From Phoronis australis (lineage: Eukaryota > Phoronida > Phoronidae), in contig NMRA01000343.1 in the NCBI GenBank assembly GCA_002633005.1, positions 126,001 to 190,000 on the forward strand: a DNA stretch of 64,000 nucleotides. Reading direction: 5' to 3'. Below the pieces are notes generated by a model. It saw nothing but the letters and a program-made list of their open reading frames with translations. It had not been told where the DNA came from and did not search any database. Shown piece by piece: positions 37,846 to 49,149 of this stretch (positions are counted from its first letter, which is position 1; the number at the start of each line of letters is the position of its first letter). The translations under genes and the position numbers were made by a program.

Positions 37846-38068
37846 AGTCGTGTTGCGGCCGACAGATGGCGCGCACGTGGTAGTAATTAAAACAACACAC
37901 GAATACCTCAACCAATAAAATACGTCTATTAATTTGCAGCGTTGTGATTAACAAACAATAGTTTACAATAAGATGCGAGACTGACGACTAACTGAACGAG
38001 AAGAGATATCACTGCTAGAGAAAGTACTAAATAACAATGTCACCAGTTACCAATAGCAACCGCACATG

Positions 38069-38399
38069 NNNNNNNNNNNNNNNNNNNNNNNNNNNNNNNN
38101 NNNNNNNNNNNNNNNNNNNNNNNNNNNNNNNNNNNNNNNNNNNNNNNNNNNNNNNNNNNNNNNNNNNNNNNNNNNNNNNNNNNNNNNNNNNNNNNNNNNN
38201 NNNNNNNNNNNNNNNNNNNNNNNNNNNNNNNNNNNNNNNNNNNNNNNNNNNNNNNNNNNNNNNNNNNNNNNNNNNNNNNNNNNNNNNNNNNNNNNNNNNN
38301 NNNNNNNNNNNNNNNNNNNNNNNNNNNNNNNNNNNNNNNNNNNNNNNNNNNNNNNNNNNNNNNNNNNNNNNNNNNNNNNNNNNNNNNNNNNNNNNNNNN
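38069..38399. other. Assembly gap (331 N)
   Basis: The only long gap. The sequence immediately right (38400-38473) is one arm of the fold-back element, so the gap probably hides its palindrome. Confidence 0.95.
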
Positions 38400-38473
38400 A
38401 ATAAAACAACAAGAATGGATCAACTGAAATTTGAAATTTTCGGATGTAATAACTTCCTTTGTCAACAAAAACA
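38400..38473. mobile_element. Fold-back element, copy 3 (partial)
   Basis: Matches one arm of 35539-35867 from ATAAAACAACAAGAATGGAT to GTCAACAAAAACAG, then changes to unrelated sequence. The rest lies in the gap or is missing. Confidence 0.75.
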
Positions 38474-38551
38474 GCGTCTTTGCTTAAGTAGCACCTTTGG
38501 AGCCATCACGTGATGGTCCCACCTCTTTTAGTACATTTCCCTTATGACCAG

Positions 38552-38925
38552 CTAATTAACTGTCCTATAGAAAATTCTTGCATAACTCAGTGCCACCTCT
38601 CTCAGATTTGCTACACCAGGGGTGTGCCTATCCTCCGAGGGATCTCTATTTAACTGTCACTCTAGCGACGTAGAATCTCAGCTGGTGATTAACTATCTTA
38701 TAGAAAATTCTTGCATAACCGTCACCCCTCTCAGATTTGCTACACCAGGGGTGTGCCTATCCTCCGAGGGATCGCTATTTAACTGTCACTCTCAGGGGCT
38801 AGGGATGTGGAAGCTCAGTTGGCGACCAACCATCCTATAGAAAATTCTTGCATAACTGCCACCCCTCTCGGACTTGCTGCCCCAGGGCGTGCCCATCCTC
38901 CGAGGAATCTCTACTATTACAGAAG
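38552..38925. repeat. Tandem repeat, about 135-bp period, about 2.8 copies
   Basis: Units share 'CTATAGAAAATTCTTGCATAA' (starts near 38565, 38699, 38835; the leading bases vary) and 'GTGTGCCTATCCTCCGAGG'. The units differ by short indels. Non-coding minisatellite. Confidence 0.8.
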
Positions 38926-39199
38926 TATGTACATCCCCTGGGAATATTTTAAGACATGCTTGCATGCACGTGGAAAGCAGTGCCTCATTATATTACAAGT
39001 GTACTTTTTAATGGTAGTAATTTTGCGTCAGATTTTATGTGATAAGTTTTTATCCACGTTGGCTCAACGGCTGTATATTTTATATATAGTATACAGCTTT
39101 GCACCAAGGCAACGCTACGTAGTCGGGGGCCCCTGTCTGGCCTGATGCAGAACGGCGTCGTTCGATCCACTAAAAGTCAACACTACACGGCAGTAAACT

Positions 39200-39470
39200 T
39201 GAATTAACTTTTGAGAGCCGAGATCGCAGACGAGTTAAACACAGTTTTGTAACCGAGGGGCATTCACCCCGGCAATTGAGCTATATACGTAATAAGCTAG
39301 CTAAAAGGAGAATGCCACCCGATTTAATTAATCTTTTTTACCGTCTTAATCGGTCTATATCTACATTGCCTGACGAGTTATACACGCCGAGAGCCATTCA
39401 ACCAATGAGCTATATACATAAAAAGCTTCATTTATCTCATTGCCTTCACCCACGGTAAAGCCTCAGTGAC
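39200..39470. repeat. Two related segments with weak tRNA-like box A on the minus strand
   Basis: 'TGAGCTATATAC' recurs at 39277 and 39407. On the minus strand this reads TATATAGCTCA(A/T)T followed by a G-rich turn, similar to a tRNA 5' half. No clear box B, so at most decayed SINE fragments. Confidence 0.3.
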
Positions 39471-40197
39471 ATCAGACGCGCGTTAATCAATAGGAATTAA
39501 CATTGGAAAAACTCTTTTTTAAATAAATGTGAAAGAATGACAAAGATATGATTTCTGTTATTAGACTTTATTTATAAACTAAATTACATTTAAATGTTTG
39601 TTTTTGTGCTTCAGGAACCTTTTAATGCTACACCAGCTCGGTTGGGTATATATCCAATCGGTTTCGAGTGTGAGATTCTATGTTTTGCGTATAGGTCAGA
39701 TGCACAATTCAGTTGTACAGCTTTGATATTTTGGTTACTATGCACTTTAGTTTTTCTGCGAAAGTTTTGAGTCACAAAACAAAGAGCTCGTAAGCAAGCA
39801 GTGCAAATCTACAAAATTTCCAATTTCAACTTCGACATAGCACAGATTTTGCAGGGGTTGTTTGTTTTGATACAACAGAAAATATCTGATTTTGGAATAC
39901 ATATTAAGAAATGAGTTTTTAAAGCAGTGTATATTTCAATAGAGAATACACTATTCACTTAGATGTGCTGATTTCGATGGCTGGCGAGCAAGTTCGAGGA
40001 TGTAGTTTTTCAGTACAAGTAAAAACACATGATGGTCATTAATACCAAATATTTACTTATGTACAGTTAATAGCATCAACAATGGATAACAGCATATGCT
40101 GGTTAATAATTTTCTTTTTAATTGATCTTTTATGGTCTCAATCCCAAAGACTGATGTGGAAACAATGCATGGTCGCTCCGCTTAAATTATGTTGGCA

Positions 40198-41131
40198 CAG
40201 TGGCGGATCTAGGATATCGCAAGGGGGGGCAACATTTTGTCCGGCTGTAAGCATTTGCGCAAACCGCGATTGTAGATGCGCATAGCACCGAATGGGGGGA
40301 GGTGGGGAGGGGGGTTTGCCCCCATCCCGCCTAGGAATTTTTTCTGTTTTTTCCTCTAAAAATCAAGCATTTTCCTTGATTCCTGAAGTATTATCCAAGA
40401 AAAAAGGCAAAATAAAAACGTAGAACGTGTCAAACAGGAAAACTGCAAGATACCAGAGAATCGAACTTACAACATGGTGATCAGGGCGCGCATGCTTTAC
40501 CGCTACACCACCACGACTAACTACTGATTGTATTCTAAGAGACCTAATTGTTTTTGGTCCACAGCGTTTGCGCGCGAAACCTACTTCTTTTTGTAATGCT
40601 TATTACACGTTTTATATTTTGTGCAATCGGTTCTTAACAAATTTGTTGTATTTAAAATAGTCTTCAATTGCCCAAAAGACCAAATCCGTTTTTTGTGTTG
40701 GCAATAATGACGCGATTGCTTTGGAAATCGTCTAAGGTTTGACAAAGAGAGAATTATGAGTTTCTGAGTGATTCACTAAAGCTTCGATTAAAATTCACAT
40801 CTTACCAGCAACTTCTGTTTTTTCATCGTCCCTCAGGTTCCATTTTCTTTAAAAAATGAAGTAAATTTTCTTCATTGCACAGTGGAGCAGATGACGGAAA
40901 CGGAGTCGTAGTGAGTAGCGCCACTGTCGGTCGCCTGGGATATCGCGGGAGAGCCTATACTTAGCCATAGTTCCGTTACGAATAAGCCGTGTTCCGAATT
41001 TGACACCTGAAATTGGATCTGAGCCCCCCCCAAAAAAACACTGAAACTGCACACATTTATATCTTGTTTCAGNGCCAAGGGGGGGAGGGGTAGGGGCGGG
41101 CCCCTCTGGTCCCCCCGCTAAATCCGCCTAT
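40198..41131 (+). mobile_element. hAT-like DNA transposon, family 1 copy 3
   Basis: Left end CAGTGGCGGATCTAGG, right end ATCCGCCTAT, flanked by TTGGCA (40192-40197 and 41132-41137). An N at 41073 marks an internal joint where about 70 bp present in the other copies are missing. The antisense tRNA-like segment at about 40452-40517 keeps a box B-like GTTCGATTC on the minus strand. Confidence 0.75.
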
Positions 41132-41502
41132 TTGGCAGAACATAAAAACCTAGTGGCAGCACCACTTATCTCCATGGCTCAATGGCAGGACCCAAAAATT
41201 AACTCTTTGTTTGCAGGCATAACACTGCAAGCCCCCGCATTTCCTGACTGATGCCGTAGGGCTCCCAGTGTTTTTCGCCATTTCTGTCACGTAACACTCG
41301 CCAATATGGCGTCACATAGACAACGCCAGCTTCGTGTATCTAAGTCGCGCGCGCCCGGTCTGTATTATTAAGACGTCTATGGGTCGACCAGTATCGTACT
41401 TATCGCTTTATTACGTGTGGATTTCCTGCATGTTGTAGGCCTTCAGTTCCGCACGGACGGTTGGGTCAAAAGTGTCATCACTCAAACAAGTTAACAACCT
41501 CC

Positions 41503-41566
41503 ATGGCCCAAAAACAAGTGTCGACACCGCCAGTCGACCAAGGCTGGGCATGGATGATCGTCTTGG
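41503..41566 (+). CDS. SLC16 copy B exon 1
   Basis: Starts MAQKQVSTPPVDQ (Val2 of A is Ala here), donor TTGG|GTAAGA. The upstream block at 41410-41502 matches A; a TTGTAG|GCC acceptor-like site near 41439 could begin this exon. Confidence 0.88.
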
Positions 41567-44500
41567 GTAAGAAATAATGGAGTCAGTATGGGTTGTCGAT
41601 ACCGTATTTCACATGACGTACGCTTCGGCTAAATAGACTACTTGTAATGGATTGCAAAAAACACCACTGTAACGTATCATAAGATTTACCAATCTAGATC
41701 ACTTGACACCCTGCGCTCTTGCTTCCTGCTTGTCAATTTCAAAATACGGCTTGCTATTCAGGGATTTTACGTACCATTTAGTTGTTAGTAAAATGGAATG
41801 CTTGGTGCACAAGTCAGAACAATGAATCAAACTCATGCAGGTGCATGAGACATCAAATCGATAACATTTGCACTAGACACAAGTTTTAGTCTCCTGGCGG
41901 ATCTAGGATACCACGGATGACCGAGGTTACAGTTAGTAAAGCCAGTCGCGACAGTCCTAAAATGCCCAAAAATGCGATGCTGAAGGCGCCCGTTAGGCTG
42001 TTTCAGTAGGATGGTGTCGTTTTTATTCGTGTCTGTATTTAGCGGGGAGGGCCACACAATTACCATACGCTGAAATATAGAAGGAAATCACTCGTATCCG
42101 GCTCCACAGGAGTAACTACATTTTAGGCTCGTAATGACTGCACCGTGCAGCACAATTATAGTAAAAGTCGAGTTGACCGCCTGAACTTTGTTCGCACTAT
42201 CTAAATTACCCTTGAACTTGCACCGATGTGGGTAAAAAGTTGTAAGATAAACACTGATACAAAATTAGTGTCATTAAAAACTACAATCTTCCTTGAGTAA
42301 ACTAAATCATTTAACGGCGTTGGAAAAAATGGCGTTCTACCGTTATTCTGCTGCTAAAGTTGTGGAGCAATCTTCTTCGTCGGCTTTCGGCGCCATGAAA
42401 TAATGCGTCACCTATTGGCCAGTTTCTTTTTTTCGCCGATTCTTTAAATCAACTGTTAACCTTTAACGAGGTTGCGTACACGTCACAACAAATTATTGGA
42501 ACTATATATAGTTTCACTTCATTATAAGTTCTCAGAATTTCGATACCGAAAATGCAAATTTCAGAACAAATTTTGCTGCTGCGAAGTTGTCACAAAACTT
42601 TAGGAAATGGCGCGTGCGCGTGACACGAGCGTACTGTTTTCACAACTGCAATATACTTTTCTTTGTTAAATAACGTAGAAAATAAATCTGAAACTAAATA
42701 AGGCGATCCAGATCCCCCCAAGGATACTATTGTTTCACGAAATGTAGAATATAAATAGGTAAATAAAACAACAAGAATGGATCAACTGAAATTTTCGGAT
42801 GTAATTTCAGTTGATCCATTCTTGTTGTTTTATTTACCTATTTCTTTGTTACAAAAGGTCGAGAATGACGCAAGAAAATGACGTTTGTTGCATTGTTTTT
42901 TTTTTCACTTAAACGGTTGTAACGGGCAAGGTGTCGTTTGATTCCCAGATTTTGCATGCACTCCGTGCGGTCTTTAGCTCTACATTTTGATACAAGTCTC
43001 ACGGCGAGGTGACGAGCTGAACTACACTGGCTGTGTGCAATTTCGGAGTCTACGGAAGAAATACACACAATGGTACCTAGCTGTATTTTGACGATAGTCT
43101 TCATACAGCTAACTGGCTGGCTATATCTAAATGTTCCCGGTGGCACCGAGCTGACTAATTTCAGTTTGTCAAAAGAGCCTGAATGATCACACACTCTGGC
43201 GTTACGTCCCCGTTGAGGAGGCGCTCAAGGCATATCTTCACCGAACGTGAACACGATTGTTTATTATCCTTTCGCAAAGTCCCTGTCACCCGGGATTTAA
43301 TTTCACGTCCATGCGGTTCAGTACTAAACTTTCTCTGCTATGGAAAATCGCGCTCGATTTTCGTCACATACATGAATCATCTCATCGCAAACATACGGAC
43401 ATTCTGTACAGCGCATCAGTGACTGGGGATAACATAGCATAGTACATGGTCATCAATGCATTTGAAATCGAGACTCACGAACACCTTGCCATCCATATCT
43501 TGGGTGCTAAGTACTACAGCATACCAAAAATGAGATACAGTAATTATGCCTTGGCTGAATACCCCCGGAGATGTTGTCATGACAACCACCTTTCTCTCAC
43601 ACTCCAGGCACTATGGGTCACATGCTGATGATACAGACCATGCTGAGATCTACGGCCATCTTGTTTGTGGAAATCATGCGCAAATACGAGGCTTCCACTG
43701 GGTCGACATCGCTCATACCGGCGCTTCAAATTTTTGTTCAGTTCCTTCTCAGTAAGATATCGTCCACCGATTATTGACACTTTCAAAAGAGCACAACAAA
43801 CGTAAGCCGGTGTTAATTTTATGAAAATTCATGTCAGCAAAAACTATTTGCCGGCAGGGAGTAGAAAAACCAACGCTTTTGAAAATAGTCATTAAAAGGC
43901 GGGGATCATCAAATAGTGTGCGTTTTGCATGCTTTCGAAAATATCAATAATTATGGACGATGTATACATGGTAAGTAGATTAATAACTTCAATGGATTTT
44001 TTTCAAATGTTGAAAACTGTAAAACATTAAATAATGCGGTGAGTTTTTATCTTGCATCGAGTCGAGGTTGCTCCCACTGATTTGACTCTTAACAGAACGA
44101 CAGTTCAAGTGTAGAAAAAATAATAAGACTACAAAACAGTTTGATTGACTTTCGGACTGCTGAGAACAAATGATCTGCATCTCAACGTTTCGTCTGTAAT
44201 CACCAGATATATGCACGATAAGTTATGACTGCAATCGTTTTACATTTGTAGGTCCCTTTACTAACGTACTCAGTGTCAGATTTGGTAGCCGTCCTGTTGC
44301 TATGTTGGGCGGACTATTCACGTTTGTGGGCTGCATAGCCAGCGCATTCGCGACTAATGTGTGGCAGCTTTACATTTCGTTTGGAATCATGATAGGTGAG
44401 TAATTCTAAGAAAAAAAACCCACAAACAGCGAGGAAGCGGGGTTTCGCAATAATCTACAGCGGGACAGAAAGAAACTGGGAACGGCGAGGGAAGGCAGGG

Positions 44501-47278
44501 ACGGCAGGGGCTTATGGAAGAAAAGAATGTGAATTTGTGAGGATAGGGGGAGAGGAAAAGTAGTGACGATCGGGAAGTCAAGAGTTACGCGAAGATGAGA
44601 TTGCTTATTCTCCCAATAAAGTTCACTTTGTTACGCGCTTGTACATTGAAGATCAAATGTTGACCTTACGCTGGTCTTGCTTACGGCAGACGTAGGATTG
44701 ATCTGCTTTTGTGAAGGCCTGGAGAGTTTTTTAAGTTCCAAAATTAATAAAAACAGACACAATTCTTTACTGCTTGAACGCCAAACATCGCATGACTATG
44801 GACATTTTAGCAGTATGCTCCGTGGTATACACTGAGTTTTTGGCTACTACAACAGGCTTGATTTATGCAACTTAAGTAATAAAACAGCCATCGGCAGGTT
44901 CTTACTCAGACCACAAGTGACTCCTGGGCTCATGGAAGAACCGACAGTGAGTCATTGCTCTAGACCATCATGCTCAATAACTTGACCCAGCATGTCATTT
45001 TACTTGTATGTGCAACTCAGAACTGAAAAGGCCGGTTTATGTCTTTTTCTTAGTTCCTCAGCCTCACGCAGATAGTGCAGAATGTACGAAGCATCCCCTA
45101 TCGTTCACCAACAATGGAATTCAAAATCCATTCCGATTCTATACCGGCACTGAATAGATTTTGATATCTCGTCTCATGTTGGATATGATAACCGGGCGTC
45201 AGTACCTGAATTTGCAGAGATAAGACAAATCAATCGTCAATATTTTGTTTTTACGTACTGCGGCTCAGAATGAATGCAATCTGGAAATGTAGCCGGAATT
45301 GGAAGGCTACTGATGAAATTGCGAATGGTGTTTGACTTTTGAAAAAACAGAAAGTTCATGTTTCAGGGAAAATATCTGTTCGATAAACCGAAATTCGCTT
45401 TAATTTCAGGTTTTGGATTCAGTTGCACCTTTGCGCCATCCTTTGTATTGATTGCCCAGTATTTCGATAAGCGGAGGGCCATGGCCAACGGGCTCGCGGG
45501 GGTTGGTGCCGCCGTAGGAATGTTCACGGCCCCTTTGGTGACGCGAGCAGCCCTCGATAACTACGGCGTTCAAGGAAGTCTACTCATCTTGGCAGCAATA
45601 CAGTCAAATATCTTTGTCTTCGCCAGTCTTTTCAGACCACCCTCTTTTTATACTAGAAGTAAAAGTTTGTATGAAGACCTATCGGGTACTCCCAAAGACG
45701 ATCATACTAATGGGCTGGCACACACCCATACAGTTCAAACCCAAGATAAATGGACACGACAGCGCTCTAATACAATGCCTGAAAAGGACCGAAATGCCTT
45801 AGAAACTAAAAAGAACGGAAAAATAGCTGATAAGGAATACCTCACAGCTCAAAATTTATTGCCGAAAGCCATTTTCAGGTCTTGGCAAAATGGCGTCGAC
45901 GGAAACATTCACAGTGAAGCACATGACCACGTTAACAGACACAATCCTTTGTCGTCATTCACTTCATCGTTAGCTTTGAGTGTGGGAGATCTCTTCTCGT
46001 CATCTCTGCAAAACTATCAAGATATGGCAGACGACAAGGCCGACGACAAGGCCAACGACAATGAAAATCAGACGCATGGATGTTGCAGAGGAGTTTTTGT
46101 AGTGAAAAAGCGGGATCAGGTATCGGGAAAGTTGAGCAAAGGAATTCCTCTCTTCCAGTGGAATTTGTTAAAAGATACAACCTTTGTCCTATATCTGTTC
46201 GTCGATTTTTTTTCCGTCGCCGCTGTTCCACTGGGACCAACTTTCATGGCGGCCTATAGCGAACAAGCAGGATTGCCGCCAAATCAAGTTGCGCTCATTT
46301 TATCAATATCCGGTGTGCCAGAATTTTTCATACGTACTCTCGTCGGAGCCTTAATAGACTGCAGGTTTTGCTCAGTTTTATACTTTAAATTATTCACGGT
46401 AATAGCAATGACAATCGAGTGTTTTTCGTGGTCATTCTGTAAACAGTTTGAAAGTATTCTTACAGTGGCCCTCCTAACGACGGTTGTCAACGGTTGCCAT
46501 TTATTCTTAATACCCGTGGTGCTGCTTGAACTGTTGGGGACCGACGCACTCTCTACTGCAATGGGCTTAAGTATGCTGGTACAGGCCGTAAACAATGGGT
46601 TCTCTCCGTTACTGGCAGGTAAGATGGCCGCTAAAGCAGGGAATATAGCCTCTGCGACAGAGCCATCTGTATATCAGACTGGCCATGTGAAAGGGTCATG
46701 AATGACACGTAGAAAACCGTACGTCAGTATCGGAGCGCGTCTTTTGTTTAGACAATTGTCGTACATATGGTACCAAATTAGCCAAAAAAGGTATAGTAAA
46801 TCGTTCTGTGTGTCCCAAAAGTACAAAGAAACAACTTGCGTGGGAGATATTGATTTATAGTCGGTTCTTAATTGTGATTGTAGTAGCCGCAAGCCACAAA
46901 GTTGCATTTGCAGTTGAAGGAGCAGCACAGTGCTGCATTTCTTAATATTAGCTAATCTGAATGTTTGAATGTTATTTTCCAAATTGGATAATAACGCTAC
47001 ACGATTTGAAGTCCGGAGCTACCGACATTTCCTGACTGCTCTATTCCGTCCGTAATGCACACAATAGCCTGGGGGTAAATATGATATGGTCAGACCTGAA
47101 TCCATCAAAAGAAAATAGCTGAATAATTTAGTTTTCACATATCTCCATCTGTTTTCTTTCAGGGCACCTGCGAGATTTAAGTCATGGGTGGTTTTGGCCC
47201 TTTGCGCTAGGTGGGGCTGGCGCTCTTGTGTCCTGTGGCTTCCTATTGACATTAATAGCGAGGCAGAAACGAAAATAA
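41503..47278 (+). CDS. Monocarboxylate-transporter-like MFS carrier (SLC16 family), copy B
   Basis: Five exons (41503-41566, 43608-43751, 44252-44395, 45410-46618, 47163-47278) join in phase 1 throughout to give 558 residues. Exon lengths 1-3 and splice sites match copy A, and the frame is intact. The signature motifs DQGWAWMIVLG, RFGSRPVAMLGG and YFDKRRAMANGLAGVGAAVG are retained. Differences from A are concentrated in the central cytoplasmic loop, which carries a DDKADDKANDNENQTH insertion-like stretch, and at the C-terminus, where a TAA replaces the CAA of copy A so that the protein ends …RQKRK. The second intron-flanking regions hold copy-specific insertions. Both copies therefore look functional; the substrate is unknown. 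Confidence 0.92.
42207..43123 (+). mobile_element. Repeat element Y, copy 1 (intron 1 of copy B)
   Basis: A 917-bp insertion flanked by a 9-bp duplication TATCTAAAT (42198-42206 and 43124-43132). The matching point in unit A (near 27877) is uninterrupted. It contains a nested fold-back element (42669-42840). It has no coding capacity and no clear terminal inverted repeat. Confidence 0.75.
42669..42840 (-). mobile_element. Fold-back element, copy 2 (nested in element Y)
   Basis: 172 bp in inverse orientation to 35539-35867, flanked by an 11-bp duplication TTTCTTTGTTA (42658-42668 and 42841-42851). The tail is complete, but arms are about 30 bp, much shorter than in copy 1. The other element Y copy shows the unoccupied site near 37450-37462. 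Confidence 0.8.
43608..43751 (+). CDS. SLC16 copy B exon 2
   Basis: 144 nt, acceptor CTCCAG|GC, donor CTCA|GTAAGA. Compared with A it has GHM for GHV and KYE for KYQ. Confidence 0.88.
44252..44395 (+). CDS. SLC16 copy B exon 3
   Basis: 144 nt, acceptor TTTGTAG|GT, donor ATAG|GTGAGT. One amino-acid change from A (CIAS for CITS). Confidence 0.9.
45410..46618 (+). CDS. SLC16 copy B exon 4 (main exon)
   Basis: 1209 nt, 36 nt longer than in A, in frame. The extra length is in the loop between helices 6 and 7, mainly the acidic/basic DDKA-type repeat near 46027-46075. Membrane segments are highly similar to A. Confidence 0.92.
47163..47278 (+). CDS. SLC16 copy B exon 5 (terminal)
   Basis: Acceptor CTTTCAG|GG; encodes HLRDLSHGWFWPFALGG … LTLIARQKRK, stop TAA 47276-47278. 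It lacks the last 17 residues found in copy A. Confidence 0.88.
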
Positions 47279-47497
47279 CCGAGAAAAAATGATTGTGGAA
47301 ATAGTTATGCACGAGACTGTAACATAATGCCTAGACATATACGATGTCTATAATTCAATTTCTTCGTCAACTTATCTCACAAGGACAAGGAAAAGAGGAA
47401 AAGGCCGCTGTTTGAAGGAGACAACATTTAGTTTTTGAGTAACTTTTTTGGCAACATAAAAGTCAAATAGATGTTGCAATGCCGTCAGTTACCGACG

Positions 47498-47503
47498 AAT
47501 AAA
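47498..47503 (+). promoter_or_regulatory. Possible polyadenylation signal for SLC16 copy B
   Basis: AATAAA 220 nt downstream of the copy B stop. No equivalent hexamer is seen at the same place after copy A. Weak evidence on its own. Confidence 0.3.
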
Positions 47504-47832
47504 AATATAAAATAGTAAAATTCTCCATTTTCGCACCTCTGGCCAGTAACACCCGCCGATACCGCAGTCCCTATGAAAACCTGGTGTGGTGCAAGGGAGA
47601 CAAAATCTTACTCGGAACTATGTTATAACAGCACTTGATATTTTTGCTATCACGTGCATATTGATTCCATGTTAAAGGTTTGTTATAAAGTATCACCAAG
47701 AAAACAAAATATGTTATTTCTTGTGAAGTTGCTTTAACTAACAGCTATTTTTGAAGCATTGCTAGTCATGTGAGGTGCCAGCTGATCGCAAGAAGTTGGC
47801 TCCACTGAGTTGCACAGCCGTCGATCATCCAG

Positions 47833-48470
47833 GACAGCTTAATGTGCAGTGGTCGATCAGCTCGTAAACACCGGGTGACATCCAGCTTTCGAAATACACG
47901 CTGGCCAGGGGCCAGTGGATTTGCGGCCGGGTCAATCCCATTTAAAAGTTACTTGCCCGGTGGGCCACTGACTTTCAAATATAGCTAGGCCCTATGTGGG
48001 CGTGGTCTCATATTAAATTGATTTAAAAACTTCTTTTGACTAATTTTGTTAGCCTCTCACCTCGAGAACCTTGTGGGCAATAAATCCTCACCTAGAGTTA
48101 ATTGTAAAACACATAGGGTTATCTCCTGCTTTTAACATCTTAGCTGCGTTTTTGTCCATTTACACTAAATGGACAAAAACGCAGCTATAAGATGTTAAAA
48201 GCAGGACCAGCAACTTCGCAGCTGGGCCAGAAACTTTTCAGACTAATTGACCCGATTGGCCAGCACATCTGTATGCTGAAGTTCCAACACAGATGGACCT
48301 CTAAACTTATTTATACTTTATTTGGTCTCAGATGGCCAGATTTAAACTTCAGCGTGCCTTGAAAATGTTTTGCGCAAGATTTATTGATTTGATTATTTAT
48401 TCGATCATTTTCAATCTTCTATTTTCATATTACGGTTGCTTAGTCGTAAAGGCGCCAAAAACGTTTTGCA
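47833..48470. repeat. 0.6-kb direct repeat, left copy
   Basis: Matches 54074-54680 in the same orientation, starting at 'GGTCGATCAGCTCGTAAACA' (47848 and 54082) and ending near 'TTACGGTTGCTTAGTCGT'. No reverse transcriptase or integrase lies between, so although the layout recalls LTRs, I do not call it one. Confidence 0.8.
48125..48205. repeat. Near-perfect 38/40-bp inverted repeat
   Basis: CCTGCTTTTAACATCTTAGC… (48125-48162) pairs with 48166-48205, with a loop of only 3 nt and one 2-nt difference. The paralogous position near 54380-54430 has the right arm but no left arm. Confidence 0.9.
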
Positions 48471-49149
48471 GTAGGCCATGCTTTCAATTTTGGTGTGCTC
48501 AAGTGACAAGGGTTGTTTTCAATGCGTGACTGCAATGTCAGAGAAGATGAAAAATTTACCATGTGTTATACAAGACAGACTATTTGTTAATTAAATAGAT
48601 CTTTCTTAATGCGCATTGTTACAGCCACATTGCGTGCCAAATAAATGAAGAATGGCCCTATAATAAATTGGAATATTGAAAACCTAGAAGATGAATCTCT
48701 TAAGACCAGCATACCAACTGACTAGCAATGGGCTGTATAGCTGTCATGTGCACTCTTCAGTGAATCACACCCCACGTTATTTCCAAGGCAACCAATAGGG
48801 TCAAATATTGAGTTAAATGTGTGTATAGCAGTACACTTGTTTCTGTAACAGCTGTGTGATGATGAACACATCAAAGACTGCATTTGTCTATGGTGGTATT
48901 GTATTTTGTCACCAGTTGTCATTTTTCCCTCAAGTAGGTTATGTTGTCGGTGGCTTGACCCCTACCTGCATACGAAGGTCACAAGTTTTTTTGAATATAC
49001 AATATTGTAAAGATGGAAAAAGTCGGTAAGTATGACAATAAGTAAAACCGGTGGTCTACCCATAACATCACAAACTTAGCATTTTTCAAAACTAGAAGGA
49101 TTATTGTCACGGCGTGACAATAATGGACTCTGCGCGTGCGTATGACTGG

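Larger units (their letters stand above)
33752..47803 (+). repeat. Segmental duplication, unit B
   Basis: Counterpart of 22413-32692. It is longer because it contains insertions absent from A: 34253-34910, 35539-35867, most of 36600-41390 and 42207-43123. Confidence 0.9.

Noticed and set aside
38037-38513. Open frames across the N gap
   Set aside because: They consist almost entirely of undetermined bases.
38552-38925. CRISPR-like array
   Set aside because: The repeats are long, adjacent and without unique spacers; this is a eukaryotic minisatellite.
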